From Axinella damicornis (taxonomy: Eukaryota; Porifera; Demospongiae; Axinellida; Axinellidae): DNA of 64,000 nt. The translations under genes were made by a program, and so were the position numbers. Under the pieces are notes generated by a model. The model searched no databases and was not told the origin of the DNA. It worked only from the letters and a program-made list of their open reading frames with translations. Below, in pieces: positions 43,959 through 54,600 of the stretch (the first letter of the stretch is position 1; every line of letters begins with the position of its first letter). The stretch covers positions 12,708,751-12,772,750 of the forward strand of contig OZ007513.1 of assembly GCA_963931865.1 (NCBI GenBank), read 5' to 3'.

Positions 43959-46352
43959 TTAAATCTCGATGTACTGATAGCCTTGTTCCTGTGCAGGGTC
44001 CTATCCATCTTTTTGCTGCGTTTGGTAGAGTATGCAACAAAAGCTGGGGATCGAGGAGCCTGGGAACGAGGCTAAATGATGCATTGTGTAATAGTGTACA
44101 GGCTGATTTCCAGAAGGCTAGCTTTAAACCACAAGAAAGTCAGCTGGCCGGCAGTGTGCGATAAGCAACTGAATTAAGGCTGGACAGCCGTATCCAACAT
44201 AAACCACTGCCAGAAGGCTGTGTGCAACAGCAACCTGAATGGGCACTCAAGAACATTCTGGGCATATGGAGAATACTGTTCCGTTGGAAGTCATGATGCA
44301 TGATGTAAGGTGTGAAACATTTGTAATCATGGCATTATTTCGGTACACACAAAATACGTTGTGAAAGAACTGGGTACCTGACTTCGTATATCCAGGTCCA
44401 GACCGTGCTCATCAGCCACGGTAAACGTTAGGCTGGTCATGAGCACAAGAGAGAGGAATGTGTTGAATCCGAAGATGAGGGCGTAGCTACCATGGTCCAC
44501 AGCGTAGGCCAGCTGTACACTGAATGTGGAGAGAGAAAGTGACGGATTAGAGGAATTGGCTCATTGTGTGTATAGCATGTGTGTGTGTGTGGGAGGGGGG
44601 AGGAGCAGGGGAGTATTGCAACAATTAAGGATCGGTGGTCTAATCATAGTTACGGTTGACCATACAATGGTGTAAGGAAATACTATATAGCTGCGTAGAA
44701 AACGTGTTTGGCAATTTAAGTGCAGCAGAACATGTATAATTATGCAGTATGACATCACTTACATGTACAATCACAGTACATGTACGTATTCATCTGCCCA
44801 AAATGATGCATAGAGCACACTAATGAGGTTTCTTAGCCTGAGCACCATGTGGGCATGCGCAGAGACGACATGGACTGTGGGCAGAGATGACATGGACTGT
44901 GGGCAGAGATGACATGGACTGTGGGCAGAGATGACATGGACTGTTGGCAGAGACGACATGGACTGTGAGCACAGACAACATGGACTGCGGGCAGAGACAA
45001 CATGGGTGCATGAAACTCTGGAGGACAACCTTGTCTATGCATAGTCCATCGCAGGAATGAAGTTTTCCCTTGGATTTGAATCCCACAGGGTGACAGTACA
45101 AACACCTTCGCTTCATTTCAATTTTAGGACACCGTCCTTGGGAATCAAATCTTTGAAGGAACGTACAGCTATTACGTATTCCTTATTCCTACCTTGCAAT
45201 GGTGATAAGGAATGAGTATGTTGTTCTGAACAAGATGTGGCAGAGGTAAGCAATCCACACTGTCTGGGACGCAGACACGGTCAACAGCAGGCAGCTGTCC
45301 GCCAGGGAAATCAGTCCTATCACAAACTCACCCCAAACAGCCCAGTTCACCCTCAGGAGGGGAAGCAGGAGGGCAGCAAGAGCACTGAAGAAAGTGGTCA
45401 GAGCCTGGACCAGTCCATTAAACTCGTGGCTTTGACCAGAGTCCTCAGCAATCTGTTTCCAAAGATTCTGGGCATAGTTCTCAACTTGCAACACCCCACA
45501 AGTTGCCAGGGCCCACCATATGGACCATTTGAGGAGAGAGAGGTTAGAGTAGAACTTGTTCAAGTCTTTTCCAGCCTTGATGAAGAAGTTTTGCTTCTCC
45601 CGTAGTCGATGCGCGGAGTCAATGCTTAATATACCCCTACACCAGGACGGCTCAAAGGCAAACAAACAGGGATTCGGAAGTACGATAGCAAACACACAAG
45701 CAACTGATATACTCCCAAGAGAAATGTAGTTGAGCTCTAGCAGGGTAAGTGCTCCTGTGGACGTGACAATCTGTGCAACCACGGAGGACAAGGATTGACC
45801 CAAGAGTCTAACAGCTCTCAAACAACTGGTCACAGTTTTGTAATGTTCACTGGATACTGCTGGATATATGTAGGAGTAGTAGCCTATCTCAGAAGCTGCG
45901 GCAACACCGTACACAACCTGTGCACTCTGCACAGAGAACAGTGTTCTGCCCCAGATGAGTAGAATGGGGTTGGCAAGGTAGCAAAATGCCCCAATAAGAA
46001 TCACTGGCTTATAGCGGAGCAGGTCAGTGAGGAGAAACGCAAACAGTGCCGCCACCAGGTAGGAGTACGTCAAGTAGGGGTATATCTCGGAGTTCACCTC
46101 AGCCTCAGTGAAGTTCTTGGTGTCAATGAGGAAGGGAGTGAGAAAAGGAGCCGATGGCTTGAACTCCTTGAAAAACCCAAAGAAACAGAGGATGGCTGTG
46201 ACATACACCCAGGCCCACCTCCTGCTAGAAGTGGTTGCAGTCTCGCACTCAGTCTCTGGCTCCATAACACACCCACTCGGTATCGGAACGGGATCTGGTC
46301 GACAACAGCATATCCTGTTCCCAGACCGTACGGGTGCGTGACGTCTCGACAT
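43446..46352 (-). CDS. SLC19-family folate/thiamine-type transporter, three exons, about 482-511 residues
   Basis: Exons 45193-46352, 44378-44519 and 43446-43679 (1160+142+234 nt), frames agree (phases 2 and 0). The start may be 46352 (511 residues) or, more likely, the ATG at 46265 (MEPETECETATTSSRRW, 482 residues). The first membrane segment is followed by the family signature FFKEFKPSAPFLTPFL. Further family words: ADLLR-like TDLLRYKPVILIG, SEIGYYSYIYPAVSSEHY, RAVRLLGQSLSSVVAQI, and YALIFGFNTFLSLVLMTSL in exon 2. About 12 membrane helices are expected. SLC19 proteins carry reduced folate or thiamine across the plasma membrane; the substrate cannot be told from this sequence. The C-terminal tail is Pro/Ser-rich. 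The first exon abuts the TRAF gene head to head. Confidence 0.88.
43917..43957. repeat. AC dinucleotide microsatellite in SLC19 intron 2
   Basis: About 20 ac units. The rest of this intron (43680-44377) holds a tagcct-type element end near 44059 and no other feature I recognise. Confidence 0.9.
44857..45008. repeat. 22-bp minisatellite in SLC19 intron 1
   Basis: acatggactgtgggcagaga recurs about seven times every 22 bp. The intron spans 44520-45192; the remainder has no recognised feature. Confidence 0.9.
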
Positions 46353-46407
46353 TCAGACAAGCCTTCTAATTATCCACAAAGTGGGCGAGGTCATTAGGAA
46401 ATTTAAG
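46266..46407. promoter_or_regulatory. Head-to-head start region of SLC19 and TRAF-like genes
   Basis: The likely start codons (46265 minus, 46408 plus) are 142 bp apart; if SLC19 starts at 46352 the gap is 55 bp. A CRE-like gtgacgtctc lies at about 46338-46347. No TATA is seen. Confidence 0.45.
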
Positions 46408-47424
46408 ATGGATGTTGGTCTCCGTAGCGGATTTGACTGCGACTTTGTCGAAGCTCCCAAGGAACTCCAGAGCGAGTGCCCAGTGTGCCTGCACCTACTG
46501 CGTGAGCCCTATCAGGTCACGTGCTGCGGAAAGAGCTTCTGTCGAGGGTGCATAGAGACAGTTGTAGAGGATGGGAATCCTTGCCCTACTTGCAACGAGG
46601 AAGAGTACCACCACTTCCCCAACAAAGGCCTTCAACAGTCGCTGTACGGCTTCAAGGTTAACTGCACCCATGCAAAAGAAGGCTGCGAGTGGACCGGGGA
46701 GTTGGGGCAGTACGATGCTCATATGAACGTAGACTCACAGCCGGACAAGCAGGAGGAGGGGTGTATGTATGCTGAGGTGAGATGCAAGTTCCACGATGTG
46801 GGTTGTGAGGAAAAATTACTCCGTAAAGATATGCATGAGCACCTGACTACGGAAATGTCCTCACACGTGGGTCTACTTGAGAACGAAAATCGCTCACTTA
46901 AAGAGAAACTATTAGCCGCTCAAAGTGAGAGTGAGTGGCTGAAACTACAAACGAACCAAAATTCAAAAAGTCTCAGCCCGCCTGTTACGTTCACCATGAC
47001 CGACGTGCTGCAGTATGTGCGTGATGATGACTACTGGTTCTCCCCACCCTTCTACACACATCCCCGGGGCTACAAGATGTGCTTCAGTGTTGTGCCCAAT
47101 GGCTGGGGCATAGCAAAGGGAATCTATCTCTCAAGCTATATCTACATGATGCGGGGGGAGTTTGACGACAATCTCAAGTGGCCGTTTCGAGGGGAGGTCA
47201 CAATCAGGCTCCTGAACCAGGACGAGGACGGCAAGAAGGAAGAAGAGCACTGCGTGAAGACAGCAACCCTCGATGGCCAGGGTAAGGGGCGGAGAGTGAC
47301 CCGACGGAACCAAGCCGAGTCGGGATACGGCACCCCTGACTTCATCCCCATTGTGGAAGTTCCACGGTACCTGAAGAATGATACGCTTGCTTTTGAAGTT
47401 GTGAAAGTTGTTATGAAGCAGTAG
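46408..47424 (+). CDS. TRAF-like RING / TRAF zinc finger / MATH protein, 338 residues, intronless
   Basis: The start is ATG 46408 (MDVGLRSGFDCDFV). Residues 24-62 form a RING: Cys24-x2-Cys27, Cys39/Cys40, Cys45-x2-Cys48, Cys59-x2-Cys62. The usual CGH is CGK, so His is replaced by Lys. Residues about 75-150 are TRAF-type zinc fingers (NCTHAKEGCEWTGELGQYDAH, then VRCKFHDVGCEEKLLRKDMHEH). A short coiled coil (about 157-180) precedes the MATH/TRAF-C domain, about 193-338, with PPFYTHPRGYKMCFSV and MRGEFDDNLKWPFRGEVTI. TRAF proteins are cytosolic adaptors, and often E3 ligases, downstream of TNF or Toll-type receptors. The single exon is unusual next to intron-rich neighbours and may reflect an old retrocopy. 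Confidence 0.9.
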   Translation: MDVGLRSGFDCDFVEAPKELQSECPVCLHLLREPYQVTCCGKSFCRGCIETVVEDGNPCPTCNEEEYHHFPNKGLQQSLYGFKVNCTHAKEGCEWTGELGQYDAHMNVDSQPDKQEEGCMYAEVRCKFHDVGCEEKLLRKDMHEHLTTEMSSHVGLLENENRSLKEKLLAAQSESEWLKLQTNQNSKSLSPPVTFTMTDVLQYVRDDDYWFSPPFYTHPRGYKMCFSVVPNGWGIAKGIYLSSYIYMMRGEFDDNLKWPFRGEVTIRLLNQDEDGKKEEEHCVKTATLDGQGKGRRVTRRNQAESGYGTPDFIPIVEVPRYLKNDTLAFEVVKVVMKQ

Positions 47425-48620
47425 TCTGACTTTGCAACCCAGTAATCAATGTCTTTGTTGAGTTTGCTACCACTGTGGAAGTTGTCCACCTGATGGACGT
47501 ACAATAGTCCCGGTGCGAGGGTCTGGTACCGAGACTAGACGTACAGCTGCCTACTTTGGCGATGTCTATAAGAGTGGAATTTAAGACCATTTTCTACCAA
47601 TTATGGCACGTTTTTACATGCCAAGTTTGGAAAATGGCAGAAACAGCACTCCTGTTTTATAGGGCGACTGATGTACCATTTTTGCCCAAAAATGGACGTA
47701 TTGGGAGTAGAGAATGTTGCACTAGGTATATGACTGGGATATGGAAGCTGGGAATTGTGCCATTGTGGTCAACAAAAAAGGCATTTCAATTCATGTCCTC
47801 AAAATGGTTTTTAATGTTGGCCACATTATTGTCAAAATTAGAACTCCACCAAAGGCTATAATCCATGGTTTTTCATAATTTTGGGTCAAAATTCAACCTA
47901 CAGCAAAATGGACATCATTTGAAAGCTCAATTCGTGCTGATCACAATGGTGCAAGTCCTCAGCAAATTTTGGAATTTAGAGATTCATGCAGCCTGGGAAC
48001 AAGGCTACTGAGCTTGATTCTGACGCAATCTGATCATGAGTGTCATAAATGCTGCCAAGCAGAAGGGGGGGGGGGGGGGGGGGGGGGGGGGGGTGAATGC
48101 TGCCCTAAATGAAGCCCTGCACCTTTTGCTGGCTTCGCTGTGTATCCTTGGTGTGCTGATGATGCAGTACTGAGCAGGCCTAGCCTTGTTCCCGACAGGC
48201 TCCCTATGAGTGAATGGAGTAGCGGGGGTGGTGTTACTGGTGTAGCAGATCTCAAGGAGCAGTAGCACTACCAAACTGAGGATAGTATACGTAGGCACAC
48301 TACTTGGCATCTCATCTCAGGCTGCTGCTGCTGCTGCAAAAAAAAACCAAAAAAAACAACACAAAAAAACAGAGACCCTTCAGGACAATCCAATACCAAA
48401 TATGCTGTTCCTGTAAAGCAAGCTCAGAGGATATTACGTAGAGGGTGACGTCCCATGCCCAAGAGGTCCAATGACATTCCATGGTAATATGTGTAATCAT
48501 TATCTGTGGTGTAGATTATGCTGATGCTTAGTGTAATCATAACCATAATCGTTGGTGTAATATTTATGCTGCGAGTCTAGTCTACCGCATGCCGTGCTCC
48601 CCTCGAAGAGATCGCTCCAA
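47425..48620. other. Intergenic, with poly-G tract and repeat-element ends
   Basis: No convincing gene. An open frame at 47556-47861 has no domain. 48065-48093 is a run of 29 G. Element ends cctgggaacaaggcta (about 47991) and tagccttgttcccgac (about 48181) belong to the dispersed tagcctcgttccc family and together bracket 190 bp that includes the poly-G. Confidence 0.55.
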
Positions 48621-51600
48621 ATGTCAGGCAAAGGCAAAATCAAGTTTGCGGGGACAGTTAGAGGTTTGTTGGCCATTCCCAGACGTCGGCAGACCTCAAC
48701 TGGTAGCGTACGCGTGGTGGAGAACCCGGCGGCATCGCTGACGGACCTGACATCCTGTGACTATTTGGACGGATCCCAGGATCTGCCGTGCCCTGACGTC
48801 AGCTTGGATAAGGTATGACATGCCGGCAGACACGTTTATGATTATAACAAACTTACCACGAATGCATGACGAAGTGGGGCGTGCCTGAGTCATGCAAGAA
48901 CTATTAAGGTATACGCATTGTTCCAACGTGTTCTGCAGGACATGCAAAACACTTGCTGAGGCAAATTATAAGTTATCACAGACCGGACAGAGTATAGTGG
49001 AGTTAGCCCATTCCCACCGCCAGTGTACTTAATACTGGCGGTGGGAATGGCCTGGGAACGAGGCTATACACATCTGTACGTGTGTCGATAGTGTGTTTTG
49101 TGGCTCTTGTCTTTGCATACTGGTCCTAAACTAGAGGGTGATGAAGAATATAATTGGAGTGGAGAATAGAATAATAGGTAGAGCACAATAGGATTTGTCC
49201 TGTCACTGTTAGTTTAGGAGTGTGGGAGGTCCCCCGGTGGAGGAAAGAGCCTGTACTTCTGCTGACTTCAGCCAGAGGAAATAGCTGTAATAACTGTGGT
49301 TGCTATGTGGTCTAGAGTGGTACTATGAATACTACATATCATGGGATGCATATGAGTGTGCAGGTTTATGTATAGTACTGCACTGTTCACTGGCCTGGGT
49401 CTGCAGGTTGTCTTATCAGTGTAACTTTGGCCATTTCTCCCTGGTCTCGTTGTTGCTCCCTGTTGTCTTTTCTAGAGATTTATTTGGGGGTGGGGTGGGG
49501 GGGGCAGTTTCCCCCCTATAGGCTCTTGGAAAAAAAACACTGACCAGATTTACAGTATCGGTATGTGCATGATTCTAGCGCAACTGGGACGAGCAGTAAT
49601 GATGGTGTAGCCTTGTTCCCAGGTCATCTCCCACTCAACCTTTGAACCACCCGACCTTTGAACCACCCGACCTTTGAACCACCTGACTGAAAAGCAGGCA
49701 ATTCAAGGGTTACTTACATATGTGGCCAAAACGGAGCGGGAGATGGTGGACAGTGACCACTGTAGACAGTGACCACTGTACAGTGACCACTGTAGACAGT
49801 GACAGTGACCACTGTAGACAGTGACCACTGTAGACAGTGACAGTGACCACTGTAGACAGTGACCACTGTTAATTATTCTTTCCACCCCTAATGTGTAATG
49901 TGATGTGCAGGTGATATCAACCAGCGATGCAACAGAGTATGAAGACGTGCTGGTTGTGCTGGCTGCACTGGAAAAGGACTCTGAGAAAAAGAGGAAGCTT
50001 GGAGAGATTAATGAGGAGGGGCTGACCCTAATTCACTGTGCAGCCCGGTGTGACGGCGCTCACAGAGGAAGGGGAGAGTGCATGAGATTGAAGTGTTTAA
50101 AGAGGCTGATTGAGATGGGTGCAGGTATGCCCAGGGAAGGAGGGTGGAGGGTAGAGATCAAAGTCTTTAAAGAAGCTAATCCCCCAACCCCACCTCACCC
50201 TCACCCCCAACCCCACCTCACCCTCACCCCCAACCCCACCTCACCCTCACCCCCAACTGAACCTCACCCTCACCCCCAACCCCACCTCACCCTCACCCCC
50301 AACCCCACCTCACCCTCACCCCCAACCCCACCTCACCTCACCCTCACCCCCAACCCCACCTCACCCTCACCCCCAACCCCACCTCACCCCCAACCCCACC
50401 TCACCCTCACCCCCAACCCCACCTCACCCTCACCCCCAAACTTGTACAATGTAGATATTATGTCATGGCAGGTGACAAGCAGTATTCTGGCAGCCCGCAA
50501 TTTGATATGCTCCTCTATGCAGGTGTGGGTACACCTGACCGGCTGGGAGCCACCATTCTCCATCATGCTGTCCAGATGGGCTGCTCCCAGACAACTCAGT
50601 ATATCCTCGAGAACCACAAAGGTACGTATGTGCTTGAGTATGGGTGTGAATCTGTGTAGCTGAGGTGAGCATGAACAGACTGCAAGAGAAAGTTGGGAGA
50701 CGAGGGAAGGTGGCAGCGAGGAGAGGAACAATGGATTGAGTTCTCTCTCCAGGCTTCATTCCCAGACCATGTGTGCCTGGGAATGAGCCTAGCTCTCATT
50801 AGATGGGTGTTGGGTATTCCCACTGTGGTTCTCAGCTCTATCAGCAGTTTAGGTGGTATGTACGTCTATGATTATAGGGCCTGAACAATTATTGTATTAG
50901 TCAACTAAATTTCTTGCATGTCAACTAGTCGAGAGTTCGAGCTTGCATGGGCCAGCCTTTTACTCCACAGCATGAGATGCCAGTGTGTTTGAACAAATAT
51001 ATTTTCTGTTGTCAGTGATGGCAGTGATTGTGTTGTGTGCAGCTGTGGTGAGGACATTTGGAATTTTCTCAGTTAGTATTCAATGTCGACAAATTACAAA
51101 CCAATTAGTCAACTAGGGAAATTAACTAGGGAAATTCGTAGTTGTTCAAGCGCTACTGCCGATTAATGAAGTGTAGCATGTAGACAAAGAAATACAAGTT
51201 GTGCTTCGCCCGCATGCAGGTCAAACTGATTTCATAATAGAGCATGAAGACGTTCGTCCAGAGTATGGGTATGGTATTAGATACTTGGTAGGCAGCTAGG
51301 TATACAAGTGATGATGGTGATAACCTCACTGTATGTAAGGCCTGGTCAGGCCAATTTCTGGTGAAAAGTGATATGCTATATTCTTTTAGTAATTCCTCCA
51401 ATAAGTTAGACTGTATCAAAACCAAACATATTTTATGAGTAGAAGTATGTCTAGTCTTCATGAAAATCATATAATTTCTCTGGGATAGCGCTCACGTGAG
51501 CAAGGAGGACGCCACAAGTTGAGCCACACCCAGCCAAGTTTTTGGCCCAAGATACGCAAAACGTACACATCACGAACTCTAACTTTTAAGGTTGCATATT

Positions 51601-54600
51601 GAAAGATTCACTTGGTTCTATCTTTTGGACGCGTAGATTAGCCTAGCTCGCTCAGGAACATACCTAACCAAGCCAGCCAGGCGTGAGTTGGCCACCCCAG
51701 GTAGAACTTCAACCGTCAATAACGAACTTCAGCATCCATGAACGAGAAATCTACGCGGTAGACTAATAGAGCTACACAAGCTAAGACCTTCAAGGTACAC
51801 AGAAACTCACTAGCTACTCGGGAAGTTTTGCGTATAATCGGTAACGCTCTACCACTGTCTCTATGCGGCCATTATCAAATGACAGTCACGTGAAAACTGC
51901 TGGGCACACCCTCAAAATAGTTATTGTGGGCGGAGTCTACACCACTTAAGATCAGGCAGCTGCATGGTACTCGATATAAGACACTACATTGATCGCAACA
52001 AGCAATGCACATAATGTACAATAGTAATAGCATGATTATAATACAGTTATAAGGCTGTGTGACAGGAGACTTGATAATTCTTTGGGCATACAGCTGCAAA
52101 GAGGAGAGATAATTGTAGTGTGACACCAACACAGCACTCCTACATTCATCTCAGGCCAAGACTTGCATGCAGTGAGCGAGGTTACACACAAAGCTTGCTG
52201 AATGTAGTACGTAGCTACAGTCTCGGTACCGAGACTAGTAGCTAGCTACACTCAACACGTCACATGGTAAGTGTTTAATAGTCCTGCTACGCCATTAAAT
52301 TCGCTCCCAAGATAGCATACTATGACTTACCATCTGTTCGGAGTTGCCTCGAATGTCTGCCTACTGTCAGAGCTCTGTCCTGCCCGTGTGAGAGTCGGGC
52401 CCGCAAGACAACACACAACACTCGTTTGTTCAACGGTCACATGACAGTCATGCGCTGAGTACGCCGCGCGCTGCAATATTGGTGGCGCGCGTTGGTGCGG
52501 GCTGGCCTATTTCGACCCAGGCCTTACGTACAGTGAGACCCCAACACACATGCTGTGAGAGTTAAATTGTCTGTATTCTGCTAGCCAGGTCATTTGTCCT
52601 TCCCATATTTCAGCCCTGGTTCACAGCAAGGATTGCCATGGCAACACTCCACTCCATTACGCAGTCCAGTGTCCTCGTGACAACATGGAAGAGCTCTCGG
52701 AGGAGCTGATCGAGCATGGAGCAGGTGAGGGAGTAACAGAGGAAGTACCACTGACCATTGACAGGGTACTTCCTGGTCTGAAATCTTAGGGAAGAACCCC
52801 TTCCTCCCCCCTTCCTTACGAATCCCTGGTATCCTCTCACCTTCCCAGATGTGAACGCTAAGAACAATGATGATTCCAGGCCCCTTCATCTCGCTGCTAA
52901 ACTGGACAAGGAGTATGTGATAGATATGCTCTTGGCTAGGTGAGTACCTAACTTCAGAGATTATCGTGAATGTGTGTCTGATACTGACAGACTCCTAATG
53001 TGTTGTTATCATATTCCAGGGGTGCTGAAATTCATGCCACGGACAAGCTGAAGCACACACCACTGCTTACTGCGGCAGCTAATGGGATGAAAAATGCAAT
53101 TGAATCTCTGGCTGAACGTCTCGATAAGGACCACCTGAACCAAGTTGATGGAGACGGAAAGAGTGCTCTGTTTCTGACAGTGGAAGCTGGGCACGACCTT
53201 GCTGTCACTGTAAGATTAACACCTTATCCAAAGTATACTCCACTCTTGTTAGTGATCTGTGTTTGAACGCTCTGTGAACCCTGCGGGAGCTTAGTTGTCT
53301 TCGTTTGGACACTGTTGGAAGTACACTATACTCCCGGTAGGGAACTTGAATCTATGTTTGAACACTTCGGGAAGGGTGTATGTAGATTCTGACTACATCT
53401 TTGTGACCACTGTATCCACTGACAATAAATCTGATTCTCTTTCATGGGAGAACTGTGAGCATTTTATTGGAACCCGTACGTCAAGGCCGGCGCAGCAGGG
53501 TGGGTCGGGTGTGGGCCACCCAACTCTCAGGCCAGGTGGGGTTTTTTTCTTGCCACTCGATCGCGACATCGAGCATCGAGGCTACATCTATCGCTCAGTT
53601 GATCGACACTCGCACTCGTACTCGTGATCAGGTCCTAGCCTCGTTCCCAGGTGCCTGGGAACGAGGCTGATTATAAGCTGTGGCGATTTGTCCTATTACG
53701 TCGTGCCCACGTGTCTGCTGCCTTGCTAAGTATGCCGATTGTTGCGAGAGAGCCTTTTCACCTTGGCCGAAACTTCGCGTTTCTGAAGAAGAAATTTGGT
53801 ACAAGAGGAAGAGTCGCCATCAAGTTGCTGCTCTAACTGATTGGGTCTCAGTGGCCACCAGAAGTGTTCTCACAGTACCTTACTTTCCAAAAATCCTAAC
53901 CGTCCGTATGTTCGTATTTTTATCCACCTAGCGTGTAATAGTATTCATATCCGACCTTCGGCCTCATGTAATCTTTCTGCATTACAACAGAAAATTATGG
54001 CCCTGACTCGCCAAATTTCTTCAGAGACCGATAACCTTCCCTGCAAGGCGAGCAAAACGGGAGACATCCCCCTTCACATTGCTGCCTCCCGGGGCAGCAT
54101 CACCGTGGTCAAGAGCTTGCTGGACAGAACTCCTTACCTTAAAGGTCAGATCAGGACGAAGAACAAGGCTGGCAAGACACCGCTGCATGTTGCTGCAGAG
54201 AATGGCAAAAAAGAGTGAGTGAACATGTCGTGTGCTTGTCTCTGGATCAGGCTCACTAATCTGATGTGGCAGTTATTGTGTCATATGTGACCCTCTCTGG
54301 GAAAACCGACCATCATGAGCGTGTATATCGATTGCGCACACCAACTCTCATAGTATGTGAATGCATAGGACTTCCAGTCTTCAACTTGAAGTTATATATG
54401 TTTTGCTTTAAGCAATTCATGCATACACATTAGTTGCCCATACGTAACTTTGTAATGGAAGTCCGATATCATTGTGATCAGCAGTGAATGGGTTCTCTTG
54501 TGGTACAGTAATCTCAGCTTTTACATGACGTACCATAATATTACATGTAGTTGGTTTCCAGAGGGTGTCACATTCATTCCATCACTGGTGAAAGTTTGAA

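Noticed and set aside
46381..46407. Upstream start of the TRAF-like protein at GTG 46381
   Set aside because: A nuclear animal gene should start at ATG; the first in-frame ATG is 46408.
48588..48620. Start of the channel gene upstream of 48621
   Set aside because: The ATG at 48588 is out of frame, and the in-frame codon at 48594 is GTG.
49905..50663. One long plus-strand frame joining ankyrin exons 2 and 3 with a Pro/His-rich middle
   Set aside because: The middle is the C-rich minisatellite; GT at 50125 and AG at 50522 give a phase-matched intron, and the downstream frame differs from the ankyrin frame.
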